Source of the DNA: Bacillota bacterium
GTDB lineage: Bacteria; Bacillota; Clostridia; Peptostreptococcales; Anaerovoracaceae
Reading direction: 5' to 3'
NCBI GenBank assembly: GCA_017386805.1
Contig: JAFOGM010000029.1
Coordinates: 1-5,232 of the forward strand
Length of the DNA stretch: 5,232 bases
The notes below the pieces were generated by a model, which worked only from the letters and a program-made list of their open reading frames with translations, was not told the origin of the DNA and made no database searches. The position numbers were made by a program, and so were the translations under genes. Numbering within the stretch: position 1 is the first letter of the stretch; every line of letters starts with the position of its first letter. Positions 1 to 5,232 of the stretch are shown here, piece by piece.

Positions 1-1
1 A

Positions 2-58
2 AAATCCAGCGGAAAACTGGTTGCCACGGCCAGTGCCAACTTTATGATGCTGAAATAA
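2..58 (+). CDS. C-terminal end of an upstream protein, possibly a hotdog-fold (PaaI-like) thioesterase; 5' truncated by the window
   Basis: An open frame enters from the left edge and stops at TAA 56-58. Its last 18 residues end in GKLVATASANFMMLK. A closing strand of the type GxLVAxAxxxFM is common at the C-terminus of PaaI/YbgC-type acyl-CoA thioesterases, so that is the tentative call, but 18 residues are too few to be sure. The frame ends just before a good intrinsic terminator, which supports it being the real 3' end of a gene. It belongs to a transcription unit separate from the aconitase operon. The stop codon touches the first copy of the TTGTATACAA palindrome. Confidence 0.5.
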   Translation, partial: KSSGKLVATASANFMMLK

Positions 59-71
59 ATTGTATACAACA
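58..71. promoter_or_regulatory. Upstream copy of the putative GntR operator (palindrome TTGTATACAA)
   Basis: The perfect 10-bp palindrome TTGTATACAA lies at 60-69. The surrounding 14 bases, AATTGTATACAACA, recur exactly at 147-160. The GTA-TAC core fits the operator style known for FadR-type (FCD) GntR regulators, and a gene for such a regulator lies downstream at 3340-3990. This copy lacks the outer symmetric arms seen at the promoter copy and sits between the upstream stop codon and the terminator stem. Its role as an auxiliary operator is inference. Confidence 0.5.
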
Positions 72-109
72 CCCCGGATTGTAGACTTTGCGATCCGGGG
101 TCTTTTTTT
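71..109 (+). terminator. Intrinsic terminator of the upstream gene
   Basis: A perfect 9-bp stem pairs ACCCCGGAT (71-79) with ATCCGGGGT (93-101) across a 13-nt loop. It is followed by a C and seven T (103-109). GC-rich stem plus T-run is the classic rho-independent form. It isolates the aconitase operon from upstream transcription. Confidence 0.88.
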
Positions 110-121
110 GCTGTTTTCGGG

Positions 122-149
122 TTTACTTTTGATTGTACGTTTGTATAAT
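122..149 (+). promoter_or_regulatory. Sigma-A-type promoter of the aconitase operon
   Basis: A consensus -10 box TATAAT lies at 144-149. The best -35 candidate is TTTACT at 122-127 (4 of 6 matches to TTGACA), giving a 16-bp spacer. The start of transcription would fall near 156, about 30 nt before the aconitase start codon. The -10 box and the predicted start lie inside the operator cluster, which would suit repression by steric block. Confidence 0.7.
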
Positions 150-167
150 TGTATACAACAATACAAA
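133..167. promoter_or_regulatory. Putative GntR operator cluster over the operon promoter
   Basis: The core palindrome TTGTATACAA (149-158) is flanked symmetrically by TTTGTAT (140-146) and ATACAAA (161-167), making a 28-bp hyphenated palindrome centred between 153 and 154. Seen as half-sites, TTGTA occurs at 133, 141 and 149 and its complement TACAA at 154 and 162, each series stepping by 8 bp. The GTA-TAC core matches the style of FadR-subfamily GntR operators. The site covers the -10 box and predicted transcription start, so repression is the likely outcome. The regulator encoded by the third gene of this operon is the natural candidate to bind here; that link is inferred. Confidence 0.65.
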
Positions 168-186
168 TCCGAGAGGAGAACTGATT

Positions 187-2112
187 ATGGGTAAGACATT
201 AGCGTATAAGATTTTAGATGCACATCGACTCAGCGGAGACATGATCCCCGGAACTGAGATCACCATAAAGATCGACCAGACCTTGACCCAGGATTCCGCC
301 GGTACCATGGTCTACTTACAGCTGGAAGCCATGAACGTGGACGAAATCAAAACCGAACTGTCCGTGGCCTACATCGATCACAATATGTTACAGACCGGCT
401 TTGAAAATGCCGATGACCACGCCTTTATTAAAAGTGTGGCGCAGAGACACGGCGTCCTGTTCTCCAAACCCGGAAACGGGATCTGCCATCAGCTCCAGCT
501 GGAAAGCTTCGGGATCCCCGGAAAGACCCTTCTGGGTTCTGACAGCCACACCCCCACCGGCGGCGGACTGGGAATGATCGCCATCGGAGCGGGCGGCCTG
601 GACGTGGCCGTAGCCATGGCCAAAGGAACTTACTCTCTGACCGTTCCCAAAATCATCGGCGTCCACCTCACCGGTAAGCTTCGCCCCTGGGTCAGCGCCA
701 AGGACGTGATCCTGTATGTATTACAGAAACTGACCGTCAAGGGCGGCGTCGGTAAGATCGTGGAATATTACGGCGAAGGTGTAAAGGAACTGTCCGTTAC
801 CGACCGTGCCACCATCACCAACATGGGGGCTGAACTGGGCGCCACCACCTCGGTCTTCCCCAGCGACGAAAATACAAAAGCCTATCTGGCCTCTCAGGGT
901 CGCGAAGGTGACTACGTTCCCCTCAGCGCCGACGCTGATGCCGTTTATGACGAAATCCTGGAAGTCAATTTATCGGAGCTGACACCGCTGGCCGCAAAGC
1001 CTCACAGCCCCGACAATGTGGATTCTGTGACCAACATCGGTGAAATCAAAATCGACCAGGTGGCCATCGGAAGCTGTACCAATTCGTCCTACACCGATCT
1101 GATGAAGGTAGCTGCGATCCTGAAAGGCAACCGCGTTCACGAAAACGTATCCCTTGTCATCTCTCCCGGCTCCTCCCGGATCCTGCGGAAGCTGGCCGAA
1201 AACGGTGCGCTGGCCGATATGATCGCTGCTGGCGCCAGAATCATCGAAAACGGCTGCGGTCCCTGCATCGGCATGGGTCAGTCTCCCCGTTCCGCCGGCG
1301 TTTCTCTGAGAACATTCAACCGCAATTTCAAAGGAAGAAGCGGTACGAAGGATGCTCAGGTCTATCTGGTCAGCCCCGAAACCGCTGCCATTTCTGCCAT
1401 CACCGGCGTCCTCACCGATGGTATGACCTGCGGAAAGGTCCTCCCGGATACTGAACCGGAAACCTTCGAACTGAACGAAAGCTTTCTGGTTCGTCCCTCC
1501 GGCTGTTCCAAAGCGGACGTCCCCGTGGACATGGGCCCCAACATCAAGCCCTTCCCTCTGAACGTGGCGCTGCCTGACACGCTGTCCACCACCGTGACCT
1601 TAAAGGCTGGAAATAACATCACCACCGACGACATCATGCCCTCGGATTCGAGACTGCTGCCCTTCCGTTCCAACATTCCGCACCTGTCCAACTACTGTTT
1701 CGAACTGATCGACAGCCAGTTCCCGGAACGTTGCCGCGAAGCTAAGAGCTGCACCATCATCGGCGGCGAAAATTACGGTCAGGGTTCCAGCCGTGAACAT
1801 GCAGCCCTGGTACCGCTGCACCTGGGTGTCCGCTTCGTCATCGCCAAATCCTTCGCCCGGATCCACCGCTCCAACCTGATCAATAGCGGGATCTTACCTC
1901 TGACTTTCGTCGATCCCACCGATTACGATAAGTTATCTTTAGGCGATCGGCTGGTCATCGAAGAAGCAACCGCCCAGGTCCTGGGCGGATCCACCATCGC
2001 AGTGAAGAATTTGAATACCGCCGAAACGTATCTGACCGAAGCCAACTTCTCTGACCTGGAAATGAAGATGATCCTGGCCGGCGGAAAGATCAATTATCTG
2101 ATGCAGAACTAG
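187..2112 (+). CDS. acn: Aconitate hydratase (aconitase), single-chain Aquifex-type
   Basis: This 641-residue protein should interconvert citrate and isocitrate through cis-aconitate in the cytoplasm, using a [4Fe-4S] cluster. The three cluster cysteines are visible: C297 in GSCTNSS, and C357 and C360 in NGCGPCIGMG. Other family marks are DH at 64-65, DSHTPTGGGLG from D119, NRNFKGRSG from N378, and the C-terminal swivel domain with TTDDIMP (479-485), GGENYGQGSSREH (526-538) and SFARIHRSNLINSGI. Large and swivel domains are fused in one chain, unlike two-subunit LeuC/LeuD isopropylmalate isomerases. The length suits the short bacterial (Aquifex-type) branch rather than the roughly 900-residue AcnA. 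I chose ATG 187 because AGGAGA (174-179) precedes it and the N-terminus MGKTLAYKIL matches the family; the in-frame ATG at 133 lies within the promoter. It is the first gene of the operon, 61 nt before the next. Homoaconitase or another hydro-lyase is less likely given the neighbour. Confidence 0.95.
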   Translation: MGKTLAYKILDAHRLSGDMIPGTEITIKIDQTLTQDSAGTMVYLQLEAMNVDEIKTELSVAYIDHNMLQTGFENADDHAFIKSVAQRHGVLFSKPGNGICHQLQLESFGIPGKTLLGSDSHTPTGGGLGMIAIGAGGLDVAVAMAKGTYSLTVPKIIGVHLTGKLRPWVSAKDVILYVLQKLTVKGGVGKIVEYYGEGVKELSVTDRATITNMGAELGATTSVFPSDENTKAYLASQGREGDYVPLSADADAVYDEILEVNLSELTPLAAKPHSPDNVDSVTNIGEIKIDQVAIGSCTNSSYTDLMKVAAILKGNRVHENVSLVISPGSSRILRKLAENGALADMIAAGARIIENGCGPCIGMGQSPRSAGVSLRTFNRNFKGRSGTKDAQVYLVSPETAAISAITGVLTDGMTCGKVLPDTEPETFELNESFLVRPSGCSKADVPVDMGPNIKPFPLNVALPDTLSTTVTLKAGNNITTDDIMPSDSRLLPFRSNIPHLSNYCFELIDSQFPERCREAKSCTIIGGENYGQGSSREHAALVPLHLGVRFVIAKSFARIHRSNLINSGILPLTFVDPTDYDKLSLGDRLVIEEATAQVLGGSTIAVKNLNTAETYLTEANFSDLEMKMILAGGKINYLMQN

Positions 2113-2116
2113 CACT

Positions 2117-2149
2117 GGCGAGAGGCCGCCCGCAGGGCGGCCGGTTGCC
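2117..2149 (+). other. GC-rich intercistronic hairpin without a T-tract
   Basis: GGCCGCCC (2124-2131) pairs perfectly with GGGCGGCC (2135-2142) across a 3-nt GCA loop. An extra GGC/GCC pairing (2117-2119 with 2147-2149) is possible outside a 4-by-4 internal loop. It begins 11 nt after the aconitase stop and ends well before the next ribosome site at 2161. No T-run follows, so it is not a typical terminator. It may protect or delimit the aconitase mRNA 3' end or tune relative expression of the two enzymes; this is inference. Confidence 0.6.
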
Positions 2150-2173
2150 GCAATGCATATAAGGAGACTTCTT

Positions 2174-3319
2174 ATGGATTATAGAAAAGCGTTTGAAACC
2201 ATCGTGGAACAGCAGCTGGCTCGTCTGGAACGATTGAAGAACGACAGCGCCGCCATCGACTATAAAGCTCTGGATACCATTGTCATCGGCATCATCGGCG
2301 GCGATGGGATCGGTCCCGCCATCACTGCCCAAACTCATCGGGTTCTGGAAGAGCTCTTGAAAGCTGAAGTTGAAACTGGTAAAGTAAAGTTTAAGGTGAT
2401 CGATGGCTTGACCATTGAGAATCGTGCTGCCTGCGGAAAGGCCATTCCCGACGATGTGCTGGAAGAAATCAAAGCCTGCCACGTTCTTCTGAAGGGTCCT
2501 ACCACCACACCCAGAAAAGGCGACAAGTGGGGTAATATCGAAAGTGCCAACGTGGCCATGCGAAAGGCTCTGGATCTGTTCGCCAACGTCCGTCCCGTGA
2601 AGATCCCCGAAGACAACATCGACTGGACCTTCTTCCGCGAAAATACCGAATGTCTTTACGCCATGGGAAGCCAGGGCGTGGATATCTGCGACGAACTGGC
2701 CATCGACTTCCGCGTGATCACCGATCCAGGGACGGAGCGGATTGCCCGCCAGGCCTTTGAATATGCGAAGAACAACGGTAAGACCCGGGTTTCCATCGTT
2801 ACCAAAGCCAACATCGTGAAAAAGACCGATGGAAAATTCCTGGAAGTCTGTAAGCGTGTGGCTCAGGATTATCCCGGCATCGAAGTGGACGACTGGTACA
2901 TCGATATCATGACAGCGAAGCTGATCGATCCCAAGCGCAGAAGTCAGTTCCAGGTCCTGATCCTGCCCAATCTCTATGGCGACATCCTCACCGACGAAGC
3001 CGCCGAATTCCAGGGTGGCGTGGGGACTGCCGGAAGTGCCAACATCGGAAATCACTACGCCATGTTCGAAGCCATCCACGGTTCTGCCCCCCGCATGGTG
3101 GAAGAAGGCCGCGAAATGTATGCCGATCCTTCCAGCGTCATGAGGGCTGCGGTGATGCTGCTTTCTCACATCGGATATCAGGTACAGTCCGACAAGCTGG
3201 CGAAGGCTCTGGACATCTGTACCGTCACGGAACAAAAAATAAAAATCACCGGTACCCCCGACGGGGCCACCAGTGCTCAATTATCCGATTATATTTTAGA
3301 AACCATTCAAGCAATGTAA
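2174..3319 (+). CDS. icd: Isocitrate dehydrogenase family enzyme (NAD(P)-dependent, decarboxylating)
   Basis: This 381-residue protein belongs to the isocitrate/isopropylmalate dehydrogenase family. It most likely oxidises isocitrate to 2-oxoglutarate and CO2 with Mg2+ or Mn2+. Visible marks are GGDGIGP (42-48), the substrate loop SANVAMRK with S124, N126 and R130, then ANVRP with R140, ENTECLY (R155, E156, Y162), K211, and metal-binding D244, D270 and D274 (NLYGDILTDEAA). The S and N of the SxN motif favour isocitrate over isopropylmalate. Position 307-308 after HGSAP is RM, where NADP enzymes usually carry KY and NAD enzymes DI, so the cofactor is unresolved. About 35 residues (likely helical, charged) precede the first strand, longer than usual. 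ATG 2174 is chosen because AAGGAGA (2161-2167) sits 6 nt upstream; the in-frame ATG at 2153 lies upstream of that site. The aconitase next to it supports the isocitrate role; homoisocitrate dehydrogenase is the main alternative. Confidence 0.9.
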   Translation: MDYRKAFETIVEQQLARLERLKNDSAAIDYKALDTIVIGIIGGDGIGPAITAQTHRVLEELLKAEVETGKVKFKVIDGLTIENRAACGKAIPDDVLEEIKACHVLLKGPTTTPRKGDKWGNIESANVAMRKALDLFANVRPVKIPEDNIDWTFFRENTECLYAMGSQGVDICDELAIDFRVITDPGTERIARQAFEYAKNNGKTRVSIVTKANIVKKTDGKFLEVCKRVAQDYPGIEVDDWYIDIMTAKLIDPKRRSQFQVLILPNLYGDILTDEAAEFQGGVGTAGSANIGNHYAMFEAIHGSAPRMVEEGREMYADPSSVMRAAVMLLSHIGYQVQSDKLAKALDICTVTEQKIKITGTPDGATSAQLSDYILETIQAM

Positions 3320-3339
3320 GTACTACCGGAGGTCCGATC

Positions 3340-3990
3340 ATGTACAAGACCACACCCATCCCCAACAGCGGCAATTTATCCAACTCCCTGTTTCATCAGC
3401 TGCGCACCGACATCCTTCAGGGAAAGCTGAAGCCCGGGGAAAAACTGACGGAACAGAGGATCTGTCAGGAATACGTGGTCAGCCGTACACCGGTCCGCGA
3501 GGCCTTTCAGAAGCTGGAAAACGACGGCCTCATCGAAACCATTCCTAATCGCGGTGCTTTCGTGGTGGGAGTCTCCGACCGTGACATCGCCGATATGTAC
3601 GAACTTCGCAAGGCCTACGAACAGCTGGCCGTCCGCTGGGCCATCGAACGCATCACGGAGGAGGAATTCGAACAACTGAAAGAAGCCTATGAATTCATGG
3701 AATTCTACACCATGAAAAAAGACATTCCAAAGATGCTGAATATCAATATGCAGTTCCATCAGATCATCTACAATGCAGCTCACAACCGGATGCTGCTTCA
3801 TACCCTGACCAACTTCCAGGTCTATACCAAGCAGCGCCGCGGTGAAAAGACGTATGCGGACGACTATCTGGAAGTCGTTCTGACAGAGCATCAGGAAATT
3901 TTCCAAGCCTTTGTGGATCGCGATGCGGAAGCTGCATCCGAAGCCGTGGGTCGCCATTTGGATAATGCAAAGAAACGGGCAAACTACTAA
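3340..3990 (+). CDS. GntR-family transcriptional regulator, FadR/FCD subfamily
   Basis: This 216-residue protein has an N-terminal winged helix-turn-helix (about 12-78) and a C-terminal all-helical FCD ligand domain (about 84-209). The DNA-binding part shows the GntR pattern LRTDILQGKLKPGEKL, then SRTPVREAFQKLENDGLI (recognition region, 48-65) and the wing NRGAFV. In the FCD domain H140 (MQFH), H184 (TEHQEI) and H206 (GRHL) match the usual metal-binding histidines, with N136 where many relatives have Asp. FCD domains commonly sense small carboxylates, often through a bound metal. ATG 3340 follows CGGAGGT (3327-3333) by 6 nt and lies only 20 nt after the dehydrogenase stop, so it is co-transcribed. 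The palindromic sites at 60-69 and 149-158 suit this family, suggesting it represses its own operon. The ligand is unknown; citrate, isocitrate or 2-oxoglutarate are reasonable guesses. Confidence 0.93.
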   Translation: MYKTTPIPNSGNLSNSLFHQLRTDILQGKLKPGEKLTEQRICQEYVVSRTPVREAFQKLENDGLIETIPNRGAFVVGVSDRDIADMYELRKAYEQLAVRWAIERITEEEFEQLKEAYEFMEFYTMKKDIPKMLNINMQFHQIIYNAAHNRMLLHTLTNFQVYTKQRRGEKTYADDYLEVVLTEHQEIFQAFVDRDAEAASEAVGRHLDNAKKRANY

Positions 3991-4020
3991 CTCCCCGATG
4001 ATATGATCGAATCACAAAAG

Positions 4021-4065
4021 AACAAGAGGATTGGTTCCCATAGAACCAATCCTCTTGTTATTTCC
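4021..4065. terminator. Terminator of the acn-icd-gntR operon, probably bidirectional
   Basis: A perfect 17-bp stem pairs 4021-4037 with 4043-4059 across the 5-nt loop CCATA. On the plus strand it is followed by a T-rich stretch (TTATTTCCTT); on the minus strand the stem runs into CTTTTGTG. It lies between the convergent ends of the regulator (stop 3988-3990) and the CBS-ACT gene (stop 4084-4086), so it can serve both. The T-tracts are interrupted, but the long stem compensates. Confidence 0.85.
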
Positions 4066-4083
4066 TTATGAAATTCTGTTCGA

Positions 4084-4737
4084 TTAGCCTCTGTTCTTCA
4101 TAACGCCGGATACGCTATATCCCTTAGCTTCGATTTCCTGCAGGATTTCTTCCACTTCCAGAGAATCGACACGCAGGATCATGTCGGCAGAAGCATCGTC
4201 TTTACCTTCGTGACGAACTACAGCCAGATGCAGGATGTTCACACCGTGATTGCTGATGATGGTAGAAACTTCAGACAGAACACCGCCCTTATCCTTGGTG
4301 GAAACCACGAATCTGGTACCGATCAGACGAGCACCTAATACGTCGATCAGAGCATCGAACAGGTCGGATTCAGTCATGATGCCTACCAGCTTACCGTTGT
4401 CTACAACGGGAACTGCGCTGACGCGAGCAGCTCTCATTTCTACCGCTGCATCTTCAACCAGTTCATCCGGAGAAATGGCGATGAAGTTTCTCTTCATGGC
4501 ATCCTTGACCTGAACCTTGGACAGCAGGTAGTTGATTTCGAATACGCTCAGAGAAGTAGCCTTGGTCGGAGAAACCTTGTCGATGTCGCTGGTGGAAATC
4601 ATACCAACAACTTTTTCACCGTCCAGTACCGGAACTCTCTTCAGGTTCTTTTCTCTGATCAGACCCATCAGTTCGGTGATACCAGCAGATGCCTGGATGG
4701 TATAGGGGTTCTTTGTCATTCTATCTCTTACTAACAT
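4084..4737 (-). CDS. CBS-CBS-ACT domain protein (AcuB-like)
   Basis: The 217-residue product has two CBS domains in tandem (about 1-57 and 74-130) followed by an ACT domain (about 140-213). CBS marks are VRDRMTKNPYTI, KRVPVLDGEKVVGMISTSDI, VKDAMKRNFIAISP and SAVPVVDNGKLVGIMTESDLF. The ACT domain is seen in DKGGVLSEVSTIISNHGVNILHL. CBS pairs bind adenine nucleotides or S-adenosylmethionine and ACT domains bind amino acids, so it is a soluble ligand-sensing protein rather than an enzyme. The architecture and length match Bacillus AcuB, named from the acetoin utilisation cluster, but no acetoin genes are seen here, so I do not transfer the function. The start at 4737 is set by GGGAGG (complement of 4747-4752) 9 nt upstream; a longer frame from 4773 would swallow that site. 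It is convergent with the aconitase operon and has its own promoter. Confidence 0.92.
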   Translation of the reverse strand: MLVRDRMTKNPYTIQASAGITELMGLIREKNLKRVPVLDGEKVVGMISTSDIDKVSPTKATSLSVFEINYLLSKVQVKDAMKRNFIAISPDELVEDAAVEMRAARVSAVPVVDNGKLVGIMTESDLFDALIDVLGARLIGTRFVVSTKDKGGVLSEVSTIISNHGVNILHLAVVRHEGKDDASADMILRVDSLEVEEILQEIEAKGYSVSGVMKNRG

Positions 4738-4803
4738 AATACATCCTCCCTTTATTTCTCTCGACCGCGTCATACCCGCTGAGCCGATAATTTTACGAAA
4801 TAG

Positions 4804-4857
4804 ATACTTTATTATACCAAATCCTTTCCGGGTTTTACAACCTCTGGAATAAAGTAT
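4804..4857. repeat. 10-bp inverted repeat bracketing the CBS-ACT promoter
   Basis: ATACTTTATT (4804-4813) is matched by its exact reverse complement AATAAAGTAT (4848-4857), 44 bp centre to centre. One copy overlaps the -10 box and predicted start, the other lies just upstream of the -35 box. This placement could mark a pair of regulator sites, but the words are AT-rich and chance is possible. The 34-nt loop makes an RNA hairpin function unlikely. Confidence 0.4.
4811..4840 (-). promoter_or_regulatory. Sigma-A-type promoter of the CBS-ACT gene
   Basis: Read on the minus strand, TATAAT (complement of 4811-4816) is preceded after 18 bp by TTGTAA (complement of 4835-4840; 4 of 6 matches to TTGACA). 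Transcription would start near 4804, leaving a leader of about 67 nt before the start codon at 4737. The promoter lies in the 155-nt gap after the YdcF-like gene, so the CBS-ACT gene can be expressed independently. Confidence 0.68.
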
Positions 4858-4892
4858 TTTTCAGTTTTATGGGCAGCCATCCCTCGCTTTTC

Positions 4893-5231
4893 CTATAGCG
4901 CTCCTGTGATGAAATAGTACCCCACAGCAAGGATTTCCCTCACATGATTCTGCGGAACCAGGATCCAGAGTGTTTCTGCTGTTTTTCCGCTGACGTCGGT
5001 ATATCCCAGCCTTTTTGTCAGACGCAGCGTCCGGAACATATGAAAGTCCGATGTGACCACGACGATCTTCGAATCTGCACTTCCCCCATGACTTTCGATC
5101 ACACCCTTGGAAAACGTCAGATTCTCCTCCGTACTGGTGGACTTGTCTTCGACCAGGATCCTCTCCGGATGGATCCCCTGGGCTATCAGCGAATCGGCAA
5201 TGGCTTGTCCCTCAGCAATTCCTTCATCTGC
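4893..5231 (-). CDS. C-terminal part of a YdcF/SanA/ElyC-family (DUF218) protein; 5' end beyond the window
   Basis: An open minus-strand frame enters from the right edge and ends at TAG (4893-4895), giving the last 112 residues. It can be read back to the edge without a stop, so the GTG at 5100-5102 is internal. Family marks are EGQAIADSLIAQGI followed by PERILVEDKSTSTEEN, then VVVTSDFHMFR (the conserved VTSxFHMxR block), RLGY and a final hydrophobic VREILAVGYYFITG. The DUF218 family includes E. coli SanA, YdcF and ElyC, some of which are membrane-anchored and linked to envelope integrity. Any N-terminal membrane segments would lie outside the window. The biochemical role is not established for most members. 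It runs in the same direction as the CBS-ACT gene, but the promoter found in the 155-nt gap argues they are not strictly co-transcribed. Confidence 0.88.
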   Translation of the reverse strand, partial: ADEGIAEGQAIADSLIAQGIHPERILVEDKSTSTEENLTFSKGVIESHGGSADSKIVVVTSDFHMFRTLRLTKRLGYTDVSGKTAETLWILVPQNHVREILAVGYYFITGAL

Positions 5232-5232
5232 T

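Noticed and set aside
133..186. An 18-codon N-terminal extension of the aconitase from an in-frame ATG at 133
   Set aside because: It would overlap the promoter -10 box, operator and predicted transcription start, has no ribosome site, and its residues are not like the family. The AGGAGA site points to ATG 187.
2090..3280. A long minus-strand open frame (396 codons) opposite the dehydrogenase gene
   Set aside because: It lies almost wholly antisense to a clear enzyme gene, its translation has low-complexity His/Gly/Phe-rich composition and no recognisable domain, and it is explained by codon bias of the true gene.
3376..3957. A minus-strand open frame (193 codons) opposite the GntR regulator gene
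   Set aside because: It is an antisense shadow of a well-supported regulator, with no domain and no own promoter or ribosome site that I can see.
4737..4773. A longer start for the CBS-ACT protein, adding 12 residues
   Set aside because: The added stretch contains the GGGAGG ribosome site, and the family N-terminus begins at the inner Met (MLVRDRMTKNP).
4804..4857. The inverted repeat as a terminator of the YdcF-like gene
   Set aside because: The loop would be 34 nt, the stem is A/T-only but for one pair, and no T-run follows on the minus strand. It overlaps a good promoter instead.
4893..5102. A small separate 69-residue gene starting at GTG 5100-5102
   Set aside because: The frame stays open to the right edge and the upstream residues match the YdcF family, so this is only the C-terminal part of a longer protein.

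Overview
The window reads as chromosomal DNA of a Gram-positive anaerobe-like bacterium, most likely a member of the Bacillota (Clostridia or a relative). This is inferred from strong AGGAGG-type ribosome sites, sigma-A-like promoters with consensus TATAAT boxes, T-tailed hairpin terminators, an Aquifex-type aconitase and an AcuB-like CBS-CBS-ACT protein. I cannot name the species.

Layout: (1) 1-58 is the 3' tail of an upstream plus-strand gene, possibly a hotdog thioesterase, closed by a terminator at 71-109. (2) 122-186 is a promoter overlaid by a cluster of TTGTA/TACAA half-sites centred on the palindrome TTGTATACAA. (3) 187-3990 is a compact plus-strand operon: aconitase, an isocitrate dehydrogenase-family enzyme, and a GntR/FCD transcription factor. 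It ends at a 17-bp perfect hairpin (4021-4059). (4) 4084-4737, minus strand, encodes a CBS-CBS-ACT protein with its own promoter near 4811-4840. (5) 4893-5231, minus strand, is the C-terminal part of a YdcF/SanA-family (DUF218) protein that runs off the right edge.

The two enzymes catalyse consecutive steps, citrate to isocitrate to 2-oxoglutarate. In anaerobes this oxidative branch of the TCA cycle mainly feeds glutamate synthesis. The third gene encodes a regulator of the family whose operators typically have a GTA-TAC core. Such a core lies on the operon promoter, so an autoregulated citrate-to-2-oxoglutarate module is the simplest reading. The ligand is not visible from sequence.

Most of the window is ordinary metabolism. 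The parts worth a second look are the operator architecture (five half-sites at 8-bp steps plus a remote palindrome), the atypical isocitrate dehydrogenase (N-terminal extension, non-canonical cofactor-site residues) and the regulator-enzyme linkage. I saw no mobile element, CRISPR array, tRNA or rRNA.
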